Made by a program: the position numbers and the translations under genes. The notes under the pieces were generated by a model, which worked only from the letters and a program-made list of their open reading frames with translations, was not told where the DNA came from and did no database searches. From NCBI GenBank assembly GCA_015486505.1, contig WFRP01000260.1, forward strand, positions 1 through 5,518: DNA of 5,518 nt, in the 5' to 3' direction. Shown here piece by piece: positions 1 to 5,447 of this stretch. This DNA is from Pseudomonadota bacterium (GTDB lineage Bacteria; Desulfobacterota; Anaeroferrophillalia; Anaeroferrophillales; Tharpellaceae). How positions within the stretch are numbered: position 1 is the first letter of the stretch; each line of letters begins with the position of its first letter.

Positions 1-770
1 ACCCGGCGACCTTCCTGCGCTCTCTCGGCCCCGAGCCCTACAATGTCGCTTACGTTGAGCCTTCCCGCCGGCCGAGTGACGGCCGTTACGGCGAAAACCC
101 GAACCGTCTGCAGCACTATTACCAGTATCAGGTAATCCTGAAACCGTCACCTGTGGAGATTCAGGAGCTCTATCTTGACAGTTTGAAAGCCCTGGGCATT
201 GATCCTTTGGATCACGATATCCGCTTTGTCGAAGATGACTGGGAATCCCCGACTTTAGGGGCCTGGGGTTTAGGCTGGGAGGTCTGGCTGGACGGTATGG
301 AGATCACCCAGTTCACCTATTTCCAACAGGTCGGCGGCTTTGACTTGAAACCGATTCCCGGCGAAATAACCTACGGCATTGAGCGCATCGCCATGTATCT
401 GCAGGGCGTCGACAATGTTTACGACCTTAAATGGAATGATGAATTTCTCTATGGCGATGTCCATCATCAAAGCGAGGTTGAGTGGTCAAGATATAATTTT
501 GAAGAGGCTGACGTTAAAATGCTGCTTGAGCTTTTTAAAATGTTCGAACAGGAAGGCATTCGCCTGGCGGAAAAGGATTTTGTGCTGCCGCTTTATGACT
601 GCTGTCTGAAGTGCTCGCACATTTTCAACCTGCTTGACGCCCGGGGGGCTATCTCGGTTACGGAACGTACCAATTACATCGGCAAGGTCAGGAATCTGGC
701 GAAGCTTTCCGCCACCAACTATCTCAAACAGCGGGAAGATATGGGCTTTCCCCTGCTGCAGCGCCGATAA
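1..770 (+). CDS. glyQ: Glycyl-tRNA synthetase alpha subunit, 5'-truncated by window edge
   Basis: This is the catalytic alpha chain of the bacterial alpha2beta2 glycyl-tRNA synthetase, a cytoplasmic class II enzyme that charges tRNA-Gly with glycine using ATP. The reading frame is open from base 3 to a TAA at 768-770, giving 255 visible residues. Compared from memory with the 303-residue E. coli protein, about 46 N-terminal residues lie outside the window and the C-terminus is complete. Family hallmarks visible in order are LGPEPYNVAYVEPSRRP, DGRYGENPNRLQHYYQ, HDIRFVEDDWESPTLGAWG, GWEVWLDGMEITQFTYFQQ, GEITYGIERIAMYLQGVD and FNLLDARGAISVTER. The GTG at 153 is internal (Val) and not a start, because strong family similarity continues upstream of it. 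The usual partner gene glyS does not follow; mltA converges on it 9 bases downstream. Identification is near certain. Confidence 0.97.
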   Translation, partial: PATFLRSLGPEPYNVAYVEPSRRPSDGRYGENPNRLQHYYQYQVILKPSPVEIQELYLDSLKALGIDPLDHDIRFVEDDWESPTLGAWGLGWEVWLDGMEITQFTYFQQVGGFDLKPIPGEITYGIERIAMYLQGVDNVYDLKWNDEFLYGDVHHQSEVEWSRYNFEEADVKMLLELFKMFEQEGIRLAEKDFVLPLYDCCLKCSHIFNLLDARGAISVTERTNYIGKVRNLAKLSATNYLKQREDMGFPLLQRR

Positions 771-779
771 TCCATAATT

Positions 780-2081
780 TCAGCGCGGCACAAAGATAAA
801 AAGGCGGCCGCGCTGCTGCATTACTCCGGCCGTCAGTTCCGCCTTTTTGTCATCGCCGCAGTAGAGATCAACCCGGTACGGGCCCTTGATCGCGCCGCCG
901 GTATCCTGATTTAAGACCAGATGATTATAGGGGCGCCAGCCGGTTAATTCACCGGCCGCCGAGAATAGCGGCTTTTCAGTCACGACCAGAGCCAGAGCGC
1001 CGCCCGGAAAAACTTTACGGTCAGTCGCGATTGAATGATCGGCGGTAATCGGCACCTGATAACAGCCCAAAGCCGCAGGGGTTTCAAGTTTGCGAAAAAA
1101 GACATAACTCGGATTAAACTTAAAAACATCTTCCCGCCGTTCCGGGTGCGCTTCCAGCCAGGCGCGAATCGCGGGCATCGACACTTCAGCCCGCCGCATC
1201 AGACCCTGACGAACCAGCCAGGCCCCGACACTGCGATACGGTTGTCCGTTAGCCGCGCTGTAACCGACCATCACGATCTTACCATTCGCCAGACGCACCC
1301 GCCCCGACCCCTGAATCTGGAGAAAAAAACGATCAATATCATCATCAACCCATAGAAGTTCAAGGTTCCGCCCTTCAAGTTTACCTTCATAATCAATTTC
1401 CGTCCGCGTATAGTACGGAACCACCCGGCCATTTGCCGACAAACGCCCGTGCAACTCAGGAAAATGAAGTTTGGACAACTGCGGCCCGAAAGGTAATCCC
1501 TCCAGCCACGGCCAGAGTTTCCGCACCCGCCGCTGCAGATTAAATTGCTTGATCTCGATTGTCACCAGGTCATCAGGTTTTCGGTAAAGCGGAAAGCGGT
1601 ATCTTGCGTCCGGCTTTAAGGAGCCACGCAAGGTCGGCACATAGTAGCCGGTAAAAAGTACCGGCTGCTCATCACTGAACCACGGCAGAGAACTTTTGGA
1701 AGCCGACTCCAGCAGGCTGAATTTATTTTGTAAAAATTGTTTAAGTTCGGGTAAGGCCGGGTTTTGTTTGAGAAAATCCAGCAGTTTTTTCTGCGCGTCA
1801 AGCACCTTGTCGGCCCGGACTGAAGTAACGCCGTAATCGATTTGGCGCTCTCCCGGTAATTTACGCAGATAAACCAGATTACGCTCCAGCGCCAGGCGTA
1901 GAGCCTGAAGCTTGAAATCATCCGGATCAGCAACCAACTCCGGCCACTCATCCTGCGGAACAATCCGCAAATTCAGCGACTGAAACGCTCCCGGATAGTT
2001 GCGAAAAAAGAGAATCAATAAGACCGCACTTAACCCCAGAAAAAAAATTAAGCCCGAAACATAGCGCCGCCGCAACCGCAT
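780..2081 (-). CDS. mltA: Membrane-bound lytic murein transglycosylase A (MltA family)
   Basis: A 433-residue peptidoglycan lytic transglycosylase that should cleave the MurNAc-GlcNAc bond with 1,6-anhydro product formation in the periplasm. Family motifs are FTGYY (143-147), IQGSG (256-260), GYSAANGQPYRSVG (273-286), NPSYVFF (323-329), and a C-terminal double-psi barrel with QDTGGAIKG (392-400) and VDLYCG (404-409). By alignment from memory with E. coli MltA, Asp405 matches the catalytic acid (D308 of the mature protein) and Asp393 matches conserved D297. Residues about 10-26 form one hydrophobic segment after an Arg-rich start (MRLRRR). No cysteine or lipobox follows it, so a signal-anchor is more likely than the lipoprotein form of E. 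coli. Residues about 50-135 are a charged, probably helical extension; E. coli MltA has 365 residues in total. The ATG at 2081 is preceded by AAAAAGGA with a 6-base gap. It is divergent from clpS and convergent with glyQ, so probably monocistronic. Confidence 0.95.
   Translation of the reverse strand: MRLRRRYVSGLIFFLGLSAVLLILFFRNYPGAFQSLNLRIVPQDEWPELVADPDDFKLQALRLALERNLVYLRKLPGERQIDYGVTSVRADKVLDAQKKLLDFLKQNPALPELKQFLQNKFSLLESASKSSLPWFSDEQPVLFTGYYVPTLRGSLKPDARYRFPLYRKPDDLVTIEIKQFNLQRRVRKLWPWLEGLPFGPQLSKLHFPELHGRLSANGRVVPYYTRTEIDYEGKLEGRNLELLWVDDDIDRFFLQIQGSGRVRLANGKIVMVGYSAANGQPYRSVGAWLVRQGLMRRAEVSMPAIRAWLEAHPERREDVFKFNPSYVFFRKLETPAALGCYQVPITADHSIATDRKVFPGGALALVVTEKPLFSAAGELTGWRPYNHLVLNQDTGGAIKGPYRVDLYCGDDKKAELTAGVMQQRGRLFIFVPR
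781..815. terminator. Inverted repeat at the glyQ/mltA convergent 3' ends, weak terminator candidate
   Basis: Arms CAGCGCGGC (781-789) and GCCGCGCTG (807-815) are perfectly complementary over 9 bp with a 17-base loop. The repeat begins inside the mltA stop codon and covers the last codons of mltA, 10 bases after the glyQ stop. It is the only strong GC-rich hairpin at this convergent junction. Neither side carries a run of T after the stem, so it is not a textbook intrinsic terminator, and the pairing could be a by-product of the coding sequence. Confidence 0.25.
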
Positions 2082-2087
2082 AAAAAA

Positions 2088-2095
2088 TCCTTTTT
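2088..2095 (-). promoter_or_regulatory. Ribosome binding site of mltA
   Basis: On the minus strand AAAAAGGA ends 6 bases before the ATG at 2079-2081. The purine-rich core AGGA and its spacing support this start. Confidence 0.7.
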
Positions 2096-2123
2096 TCTAA
2101 AATAACCTTCATTTTTAACTTGC

Positions 2124-2153
2124 ATTTTAAGGGCAACTCGCCATAAAAAGCAA
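2124..2153 (-). promoter_or_regulatory. Candidate sigma70-like promoter for mltA
   Basis: On the minus strand TTGCTT (2148-2153) and TAAAAT (2124-2129) are separated by 18 bases, matching the -35 consensus at 3 of 6 and the -10 consensus at 5 of 6. It sits about 43 bases upstream of the mltA start, a sensible distance. The -35 match is poor and the region is AT-rich, so chance is possible. Confidence 0.3.
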
Positions 2154-2166
2154 GCAGGAATTGAAA

Positions 2167-2199
2167 TTGACAAAATTATACCTGGCTTTGACATAGAAT
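2167..2199 (+). promoter_or_regulatory. Candidate control region of clpS-clpA with two TTGACA hexamers
   Basis: A perfect -35-type hexamer TTGACA lies at 2167-2172 and again at 2188-2193, exactly 21 bases apart. TAGAAT (2194-2199) is one mismatch from the -10 consensus, but it lies 21 bases after the first hexamer, too far for a standard sigma70 spacer. The second hexamer is too close to the clpS start to serve as a -35 for it. The promoter of the operon must lie in this divergent gap, but the exact elements are not resolved; the duplicated hexamer could also be a protein-binding site. Confidence 0.3.
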
Positions 2200-2207
2200 A
2201 CTTATCC

Positions 2208-2212
2208 GAGGA
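2208..2212 (+). promoter_or_regulatory. Ribosome binding site that fixes the GTG start of clpS
   Basis: GAGGA lies 4 bases before the GTG at 2217. No ATG occurs in frame upstream in the intergenic region, so this site decides in favour of the GTG start. The spacing is a little short. Confidence 0.65.
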
Positions 2213-2216
2213 CATT

Positions 2217-2531
2217 GTGGCTGCAGTTGAATTTGAGAACCTCGATCAGGTTTTGGACGAAAGAGATGAACGGCTTCAGGAACCGCCGCTTTATCGGGTT
2301 ATAATCCACAATGACCATTATACAACTATGGAGTTTGTTGTCGAAATCCTGATGGAGGTCTTCCATTTCGATAAAACTCAAGCCGAGCAGATTATGTTGA
2401 TGGTTCATCGTCGGGGAGCCGGTTTCTGTGGTGAATATGAACGCCAGATTGCCGAAAGCAAGGTTGCGGAAGTCAGCCGCCGTGCGGCTGACGCGGGTTT
2501 CCCTTTACGCTGCACAATGGAAAAAATATGA
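2217..2531 (+). CDS. clpS: ClpS adaptor of ClpA, N-degron recognition
   Basis: A 104-residue ClpS adaptor (E. coli ClpS has 106). ClpS binds proteins with bulky hydrophobic N-terminal residues and docks on the ClpA N domain, delivering them for degradation by ClpAP in the cytoplasm. A flexible acidic N-terminal tail (1-22) is followed by the core: LYRVIIHNDHYTTMEF (25-40), a helix EQIMLMVHRRG (57-67), and a C-terminal FPLRCTMEK (95-103). Residues matching the pocket are Asn32, Asp33, gatekeeper Met38 and His64 (E. coli N34, D35, M40, H66). The second Asp of the usual NDDYT is His34 here. The start is GTG with GAGGA upstream; no in-frame ATG precedes it. Its stop overlaps the clpA start by 4 bases (ATGA), indicating one transcript and coupled translation. 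The divergent neighbour mltA has no evident functional link. Confidence 0.96.
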   Translation: MAAVEFENLDQVLDERDERLQEPPLYRVIIHNDHYTTMEFVVEILMEVFHFDKTQAEQIMLMVHRRGAGFCGEYERQIAESKVAEVSRRAADAGFPLRCTMEKI

Positions 2532-4840
2532 TAAATCAAGAGTTTGAACAGGCTATTATTGCGGCCTTTCGTGAAGCCAAAAATCGTGCTCACGAATATC
2601 TGACAATCGAGCATCTGCTTTACACGATACTCCAGAATGAAAACGGCCGGGCGCTTATCGAAAAAAGCGGCGGTGAGGTCAGTACCTTGATCGCCCGGCT
2701 TGAAAACTACTTTTCCGCCAAGGTGCCGAAACTTAAAAACGGCAAGAATGACACCCCGACTGAAACCATCGCTTTTCAGCGCCTGATCCAGCGTACTTTA
2801 ATTCAGGTTCAGATGTCCGAAAAGCCGGAAGCCGAAATCGGCGATCTGCTGGCGGCCATTTTTGCCGAAGATGAGAGTTACGCCTGTTTTTTTCTCCGTG
2901 AACAGGAGATCAACCGCCTGGATATTCTCCGCCTGATCAGCAGTGAGGATTCCAGCGCCGCCAATCCGCAAAGCCATAACGATAAATTTAACAACCGGAA
3001 CCATACTCTGAATAACGACTTTGATTCCCTGGAGAATACAACCACGCCCCGACAAAAAACCGGGCCTCAAAAAGCGGCCGAGGCCACGCCCCTGCAGAGA
3101 TTCACCATCGATTTGAAAGCTAAGGCTCAAGCCGGCAGGATTGACCCGGTTATCGGTCGGGAAACTGAAATCTTAAGAACCCTGCAGGTTCTCTGCCGGC
3201 GCCAGAAAAACAACCCGCTTTTCATTGGCGAGCCCGGAGTCGGCAAAACCGCAATGGCTGAAGGCCTGGCTCTGCGTTTCAGTGAAAAAGCCGTGCCCGA
3301 ACACCTGCTTGATTATGAAATTTATGCACTTGATCTGGGCGCGGTTCTGGCCGGAACTAAATATCGCGGTCAATTTGAAGAGCGCCTCAAAGGGGTTATC
3401 AAAGAGCTTGAAAATAAGGAAAAGGTAATTCTCTTTATTGATGAGATTCATACTCTGGTGGGGGCCGGGGCCACCAGCGGCGGTTCTCTGGATGCGGCTA
3501 ATATCCTGAAACCGATCCTCGCGGCCGGCCATATCCGCTGTATCGGTTCAACCACTCACGGTGAGTACAAACAGAACTTCGCCAAAGATCGCGCCCTGGC
3601 CCGGCGTTTTCAGGCGATCACTCTACCGGAACCAAGTGTGACTGAGACCGTAACCATCCTTAAAGGCCTGCTACCGGGATTTGAAGAACATCATCAGGTA
3701 CGCTACAGCCGGGCGGCGGTAAAAGCTGCCGCCGAACTTTCAGCCCGCTATATCAACGACCGCTGTCTCCCGGATAAAGCGATCGATGTTATCGATGAAG
3801 CCGCCGCGGCCGCACGGCTGGCCAGCGGTAATAACAATATCCGCACCATAACGGTGCCGGAAATCGAAAAGGTGGTTTCGCAGATCGCCAAAGTTCCAGT
3901 CAAAAAAGTAACCACTGACAATAGCAACCGCCTGAACCGTCTTGACGACCATCTCAAAAAACAGATTTTTGGTCAGGATGAAGCCATTGATGCCCTGTTC
4001 CGGGCCTTGAAAAGGGCGCATGCCGGCCTTAACTCACCCGAACGCCCACTGGGCTCTTTCCTCTTTACCGGCCCGACCGGCGTCGGCAAAACCGAGATCT
4101 GCCGCCAGGCGGCCAAAAGACTCGGAATTGAGCTTATCCGCTTTGATATGAGTGAATATATGGAGAAACACGCGGTCGCCCGGCTGATCGGGGCCCCGCC
4201 CGGCTATGTTGGTTTTGAACAGGGCGGCCTGTTGACGGAACAGATTAGAAAAACTCCGCATGCCCTGGTTTTGCTCGATGAGATTGACAAGGCCCACCCC
4301 GATATTTTCGGAATTCTGCTGCAAATTATGGATTACGCGACCCTGACCGACAATAACGGGAAAAAGGCGGATTTCCGCCATACGATTCTGGTGATGACCA
4401 GTAATGCCGGGGCCCGGGAGATGGCATCGAACAGTATTGGCTTTGATAACCTCGACAATCACAATCCCCGGGAAAAAGGCAAAAAAGCCCTGGAAAAACT
4501 TTTTACCCCGGAATTTCGCAACCGCCTGGATGAAATCATCTTTTTTCAGCCACTTAACCAACAGGTAATGCTGCGGGTGGTCGATAAATTTATCGCCCGC
4601 TTCGAAGAATTCTTAAAACCCCGCAAAGTTATACTCACTATCAGCGAAGGTGTCCGTAAATGGCTGGCCGACAATGGTTTTGATCCAAAATTCGGGGCCC
4701 GGCCTTTAGACCGCCTGATTCAGGATACGATCAAAGACCCGCTGGCAAATGAATTATTGTTCGGCAATCTCAAACAGGGGGGAGAAGTAAAGGTAAGAAT
4801 GAAGAATAATCAACCGGAACTTGATGTCATAAAACGATAA
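2528..4840 (+). CDS. clpA: ATP-dependent Clp protease ATP-binding subunit ClpA
   Basis: A 770-residue AAA+ unfoldase (E. coli ClpA has 758) that forms a hexamer, unfolds substrates and threads them into ClpP. Domains in order: N domain about 1-140, the ClpS docking platform; a hydrophilic Asn/Ser-rich linker about 141-190; D1 with Walker A GEPGVGKT (234-241), pore loop KYRGQFE (278-284), Walker B LFIDE (302-306), sensor STT (341-343) and arginine finger ALARRF (356-361); D2 with Walker A GPTGVGKT (515-522), pore loop GYVGFEQGG (559-567), Walker B LLDE (582-585), sensor TSNAG (624-628), arginine finger FRNR (663-666) and sensor 2 GARPLDR (723-729). The ClpP-docking tripeptide is IGF (637-639) where E. 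coli ClpA has IGL. All nucleotide-binding residues are intact. The ATG overlaps the clpS stop; a weak GGA lies 6 bases upstream. The protein stops soon after the family core and lacks the basic tail of E. coli ClpA. No clpP is nearby. Confidence 0.97.
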   Translation: MINQEFEQAIIAAFREAKNRAHEYLTIEHLLYTILQNENGRALIEKSGGEVSTLIARLENYFSAKVPKLKNGKNDTPTETIAFQRLIQRTLIQVQMSEKPEAEIGDLLAAIFAEDESYACFFLREQEINRLDILRLISSEDSSAANPQSHNDKFNNRNHTLNNDFDSLENTTTPRQKTGPQKAAEATPLQRFTIDLKAKAQAGRIDPVIGRETEILRTLQVLCRRQKNNPLFIGEPGVGKTAMAEGLALRFSEKAVPEHLLDYEIYALDLGAVLAGTKYRGQFEERLKGVIKELENKEKVILFIDEIHTLVGAGATSGGSLDAANILKPILAAGHIRCIGSTTHGEYKQNFAKDRALARRFQAITLPEPSVTETVTILKGLLPGFEEHHQVRYSRAAVKAAAELSARYINDRCLPDKAIDVIDEAAAAARLASGNNNIRTITVPEIEKVVSQIAKVPVKKVTTDNSNRLNRLDDHLKKQIFGQDEAIDALFRALKRAHAGLNSPERPLGSFLFTGPTGVGKTEICRQAAKRLGIELIRFDMSEYMEKHAVARLIGAPPGYVGFEQGGLLTEQIRKTPHALVLLDEIDKAHPDIFGILLQIMDYATLTDNNGKKADFRHTILVMTSNAGAREMASNSIGFDNLDNHNPREKGKKALEKLFTPEFRNRLDEIIFFQPLNQQVMLRVVDKFIARFEEFLKPRKVILTISEGVRKWLADNGFDPKFGARPLDRLIQDTIKDPLANELLFGNLKQGGEVKVRMKNNQPELDVIKR

Positions 4841-4877
4841 GCTGCGGAAATTCCAGGTAACGCTTTATAACAGCTTA
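4838..4877 (+). terminator. Weak hairpin at the clpA stop codon
   Basis: TAAGCTG (4838-4844, including the clpA stop codon) is complementary over 7 bp to CAGCTTA (4871-4877) across a 26-base loop. The 3' side continues AAATC with no T-run, so it is a poor intrinsic terminator. It is the only simple hairpin between the clpA end and the repeat array. Confidence 0.2.
4857..4871 (+). repeat. Left copy of a 15-base direct repeat bracketing the repeat region
   Basis: GTAACGCTTTATAAC matches GTAACGCTTTGTAAC at 5442-5456 in 14 of 15 positions. Weaker similarity runs on for about 20 bases in both copies (AAATCAT here, AAATTAT there). The two copies lie 585 bases apart and enclose all the other repeats except the 10-base tandem at the window edge. 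Confidence 0.6.
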
Positions 4878-4905
4878 AAATCATAAGGGTTTACGTTCTA
4901 TCTAA

Positions 4906-4924
4906 TGCGGGAACAGACCCTGCA
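4906..4924. repeat. Small hairpin at the head of unit 1
   Basis: TGCGGG and CCTGCA pair over 6 bp (one G-T wobble) around the 7-base loop AACAGAC. The equivalent hairpins in unit 2 (5039-5057) and unit 3 (5162-5180) have the perfect partner CCCGCA and 7-base loops. Confidence 0.65.
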
Positions 4925-4949
4925 ACCCAAAAGAAAGTTTTCGGCCCGC

Positions 4950-4974
4950 ACCCAGGGGCAATCCGCTGGTCGCA
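4950..4974. repeat. 24-base insertion unique to unit 1
   Basis: Between GGCCCGCA and AATAAG, unit 1 carries about 24 extra bases absent from units 2 and 3. The sequence CGCA stands at both ends of the insertion (4947-4950 and 4971-4974), like a short target duplication or slippage product. The insertion separates the CCCGCA box from the long hairpin in this unit. Confidence 0.6.
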
Positions 4975-4978
4975 AATA

Positions 4979-5036
4979 AGTGCTCTTAACAGAACATTTT
5001 CTTGTTTTAAAACAAGAAAATAACCTGTAAGGTACT
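4979..5036. repeat. Long interrupted hairpin of unit 1, with a perfect 26-base palindromic tip
   Basis: Pairings from the outside: AGTGC/GTACT (one wobble), bulged T, CTTA/TAAG, bulged A, CAG/CTG, symmetric internal loop AAC/AAC, then arms at 4996-5008 and 5009-5021 that are perfectly complementary over 13 bp with no loop. The bulges all lie on the left arm. The perfect palindrome would need to open at its centre to fold as a single strand. Confidence 0.85.
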
Positions 5037-5077
5037 AATGCGGGAACAATCCCCGCAACCCAAAAGAAAGTTACTGG

Positions 5078-5167
5078 CCCGCAAATAAGTACTCTTATCA
5101 GAACATTTTCTGATTATTAAATCTTGTTTTTTGGTGCAGAAAATAACCTGTAAGGTACTAATGCGGG
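5078..5167. repeat. Long interrupted hairpin of unit 2
   Basis: Outer CCCGCA (5078-5083) pairs with TGCGGG (5162-5167) of the next unit; then AGTAC/GTACT, bulged T, CTTA/TAAG, bulged T, CAG/CTG, AAC/AAC internal loop, and ATTTTCTG (5105-5112) with CAGAAAAT (5137-5144). The loop of 24 bases is unlike that of the other units. At the eighth tip pair this unit has G-C where units 1 and 3 have T-A, a compensatory change. Confidence 0.85.
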
Positions 5168-5200
5168 AACAGATCCCGCAACCCAAACGGAGCCTTGCGA

Positions 5201-5300
5201 CCCGCAAATAAGTACTCTTATCAGAACATTTTCTTGTTTTTACAATTGAAAAAAGCTGTCGAAAAAAACAAGAAAATAACCTGTAAGGTACTAATATGGG
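5201..5300. repeat. Long interrupted hairpin of unit 3
   Basis: Same plan as unit 2: CCCGCA (5201-5206) against the degenerate TATGGG (5295-5300), AGTAC/GTACT, bulged T, CTTA/TAAG, bulged T, CAG/CTG, AAC/AAC, then a 14-bp tip stem (5228-5241 with 5264-5277) and a 22-base loop. The decayed outer box marks the end of the array. Confidence 0.85.
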
Positions 5301-5343
5301 TACAAATTCGATAGACCTTTTTTCTTACCTCTCTCTGCGTCTC

Positions 5344-5389
5344 CTTTTCCTTTGCGCGAGATAAAAGCTGTTTTCGCGCAGAGGAAAAG
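5344..5389. repeat. 16-bp inverted repeat
   Basis: Left arm 5344-5359 (CTTTTCCTTTGCGCGA) pairs with right arm 5374-5389 (TCGCGCAGAGGAAAAG) over 16 bp with one T-G wobble and a 14-base loop. The preceding CTCTCTGCGTCTCC (5331-5344) resembles the left arm in composition. No T-run follows, so it is not an obvious terminator; a small palindromic repeat element fits better. Confidence 0.8.
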
Positions 5390-5393
5390 TACA

Positions 5394-5447
5394 CGTTACT
5401 CGCATTTATGGGGCCGCGATAGCGGTCTTAAATGCTTCTAAGTAACG
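5394..5447. repeat. Nested three-part inverted repeat
   Basis: CGTTACT (5394-5400) pairs with AGTAACG (5441-5447), GCATTTA (5402-5408) with TAAATGC (5429-5435), and GGGCCGC (5411-5417) with GCGGTCT (5422-5428) including two G-T wobbles, closed by the four-base loop GATA. That gives 21 pairs in a 54-base element with only small unpaired spots, consistent with a REP- or MITE-like palindrome. The right arm merges with the second copy of the GTAACGCTTT direct repeat. Confidence 0.8.

Larger units (their letters stand above)
4902..5300. repeat. Array of three tandem ~130-base structured repeats plus a degenerate fourth start
   Basis: Units begin with CTAATGCGGG at 4902, 5035 and 5158, and a decayed start CTAATATGGG follows at 5291, giving lengths of 133, 123 and 133 bases. 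Shared blocks are CTAATGCGGGAACA, GCAACCCAAA, CGCAAATAAGT, CTCTTA, CAGAACATTTTCT, and AGAAAATAACCTGTAAGGTA. Without the variable hairpin tip, units 2 and 3 are each exactly 83 bases; unit 1 is 107, explained by one 24-base insertion. Each unit folds into a small hairpin followed by a long interrupted one. No coding potential, no CRISPR-like spacing, and no attC consensus boxes (GTTRRRY / RYYYAAC) at the stem ends. The family is not recognised; candidates are a non-autonomous mobile repeat, a repeated small RNA, or a protein-bound DNA structure. Confidence 0.9.

Noticed and set aside
153..770. GTG at 153 as the start of glyQ
   Set aside because: The same frame is open to the window edge and encodes highly conserved GlyQ sequence upstream, so the GTG is an internal valine.
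1035..1355. Plus-strand 106-codon open frame
   Set aside because: Antisense to the conserved catalytic part of mltA; no recognisable domain.
1948..2136. Minus-strand frame overlapping the mltA start (MPLKCKLKMK...), considered as an alternative lipoprotein N-terminus
   Set aside because: It is in another frame from mltA, would need a frameshift, and its cysteine context (AALC) is not a good lipobox. The ATG at 2081 has a proper ribosome site.
4034..4561. Minus-strand 175-codon open frame
   Set aside because: Lies wholly inside clpA, opposite highly conserved D2 motifs; no family resemblance and no start signal. It is a shadow of clpA codon use.
5007..5207. Minus-strand 66-codon open frame in the repeat array, containing a repeated LGCG-CSRISTLQVIF motif
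   Set aside because: The motif repeats only because unit 2 is 123 bases, a multiple of three, so the repeat is read twice in frame. There is no ribosome site, and the frame is not kept in the 133-base units.
4902..5300. CRISPR array
   Set aside because: Repeats are long (over 80 bases of framework), copies vary, the variable parts lie inside hairpin tips rather than between repeats, and no cas gene is present.
4902..5300. Integron gene-cassette array with attC sites
   Set aside because: The folded plan is similar (one-sided bulges, variable tip), but the GTTRRRY and RYYYAAC boxes are missing at the stem ends, no cassette genes lie between the hairpins, and no integrase is in view.
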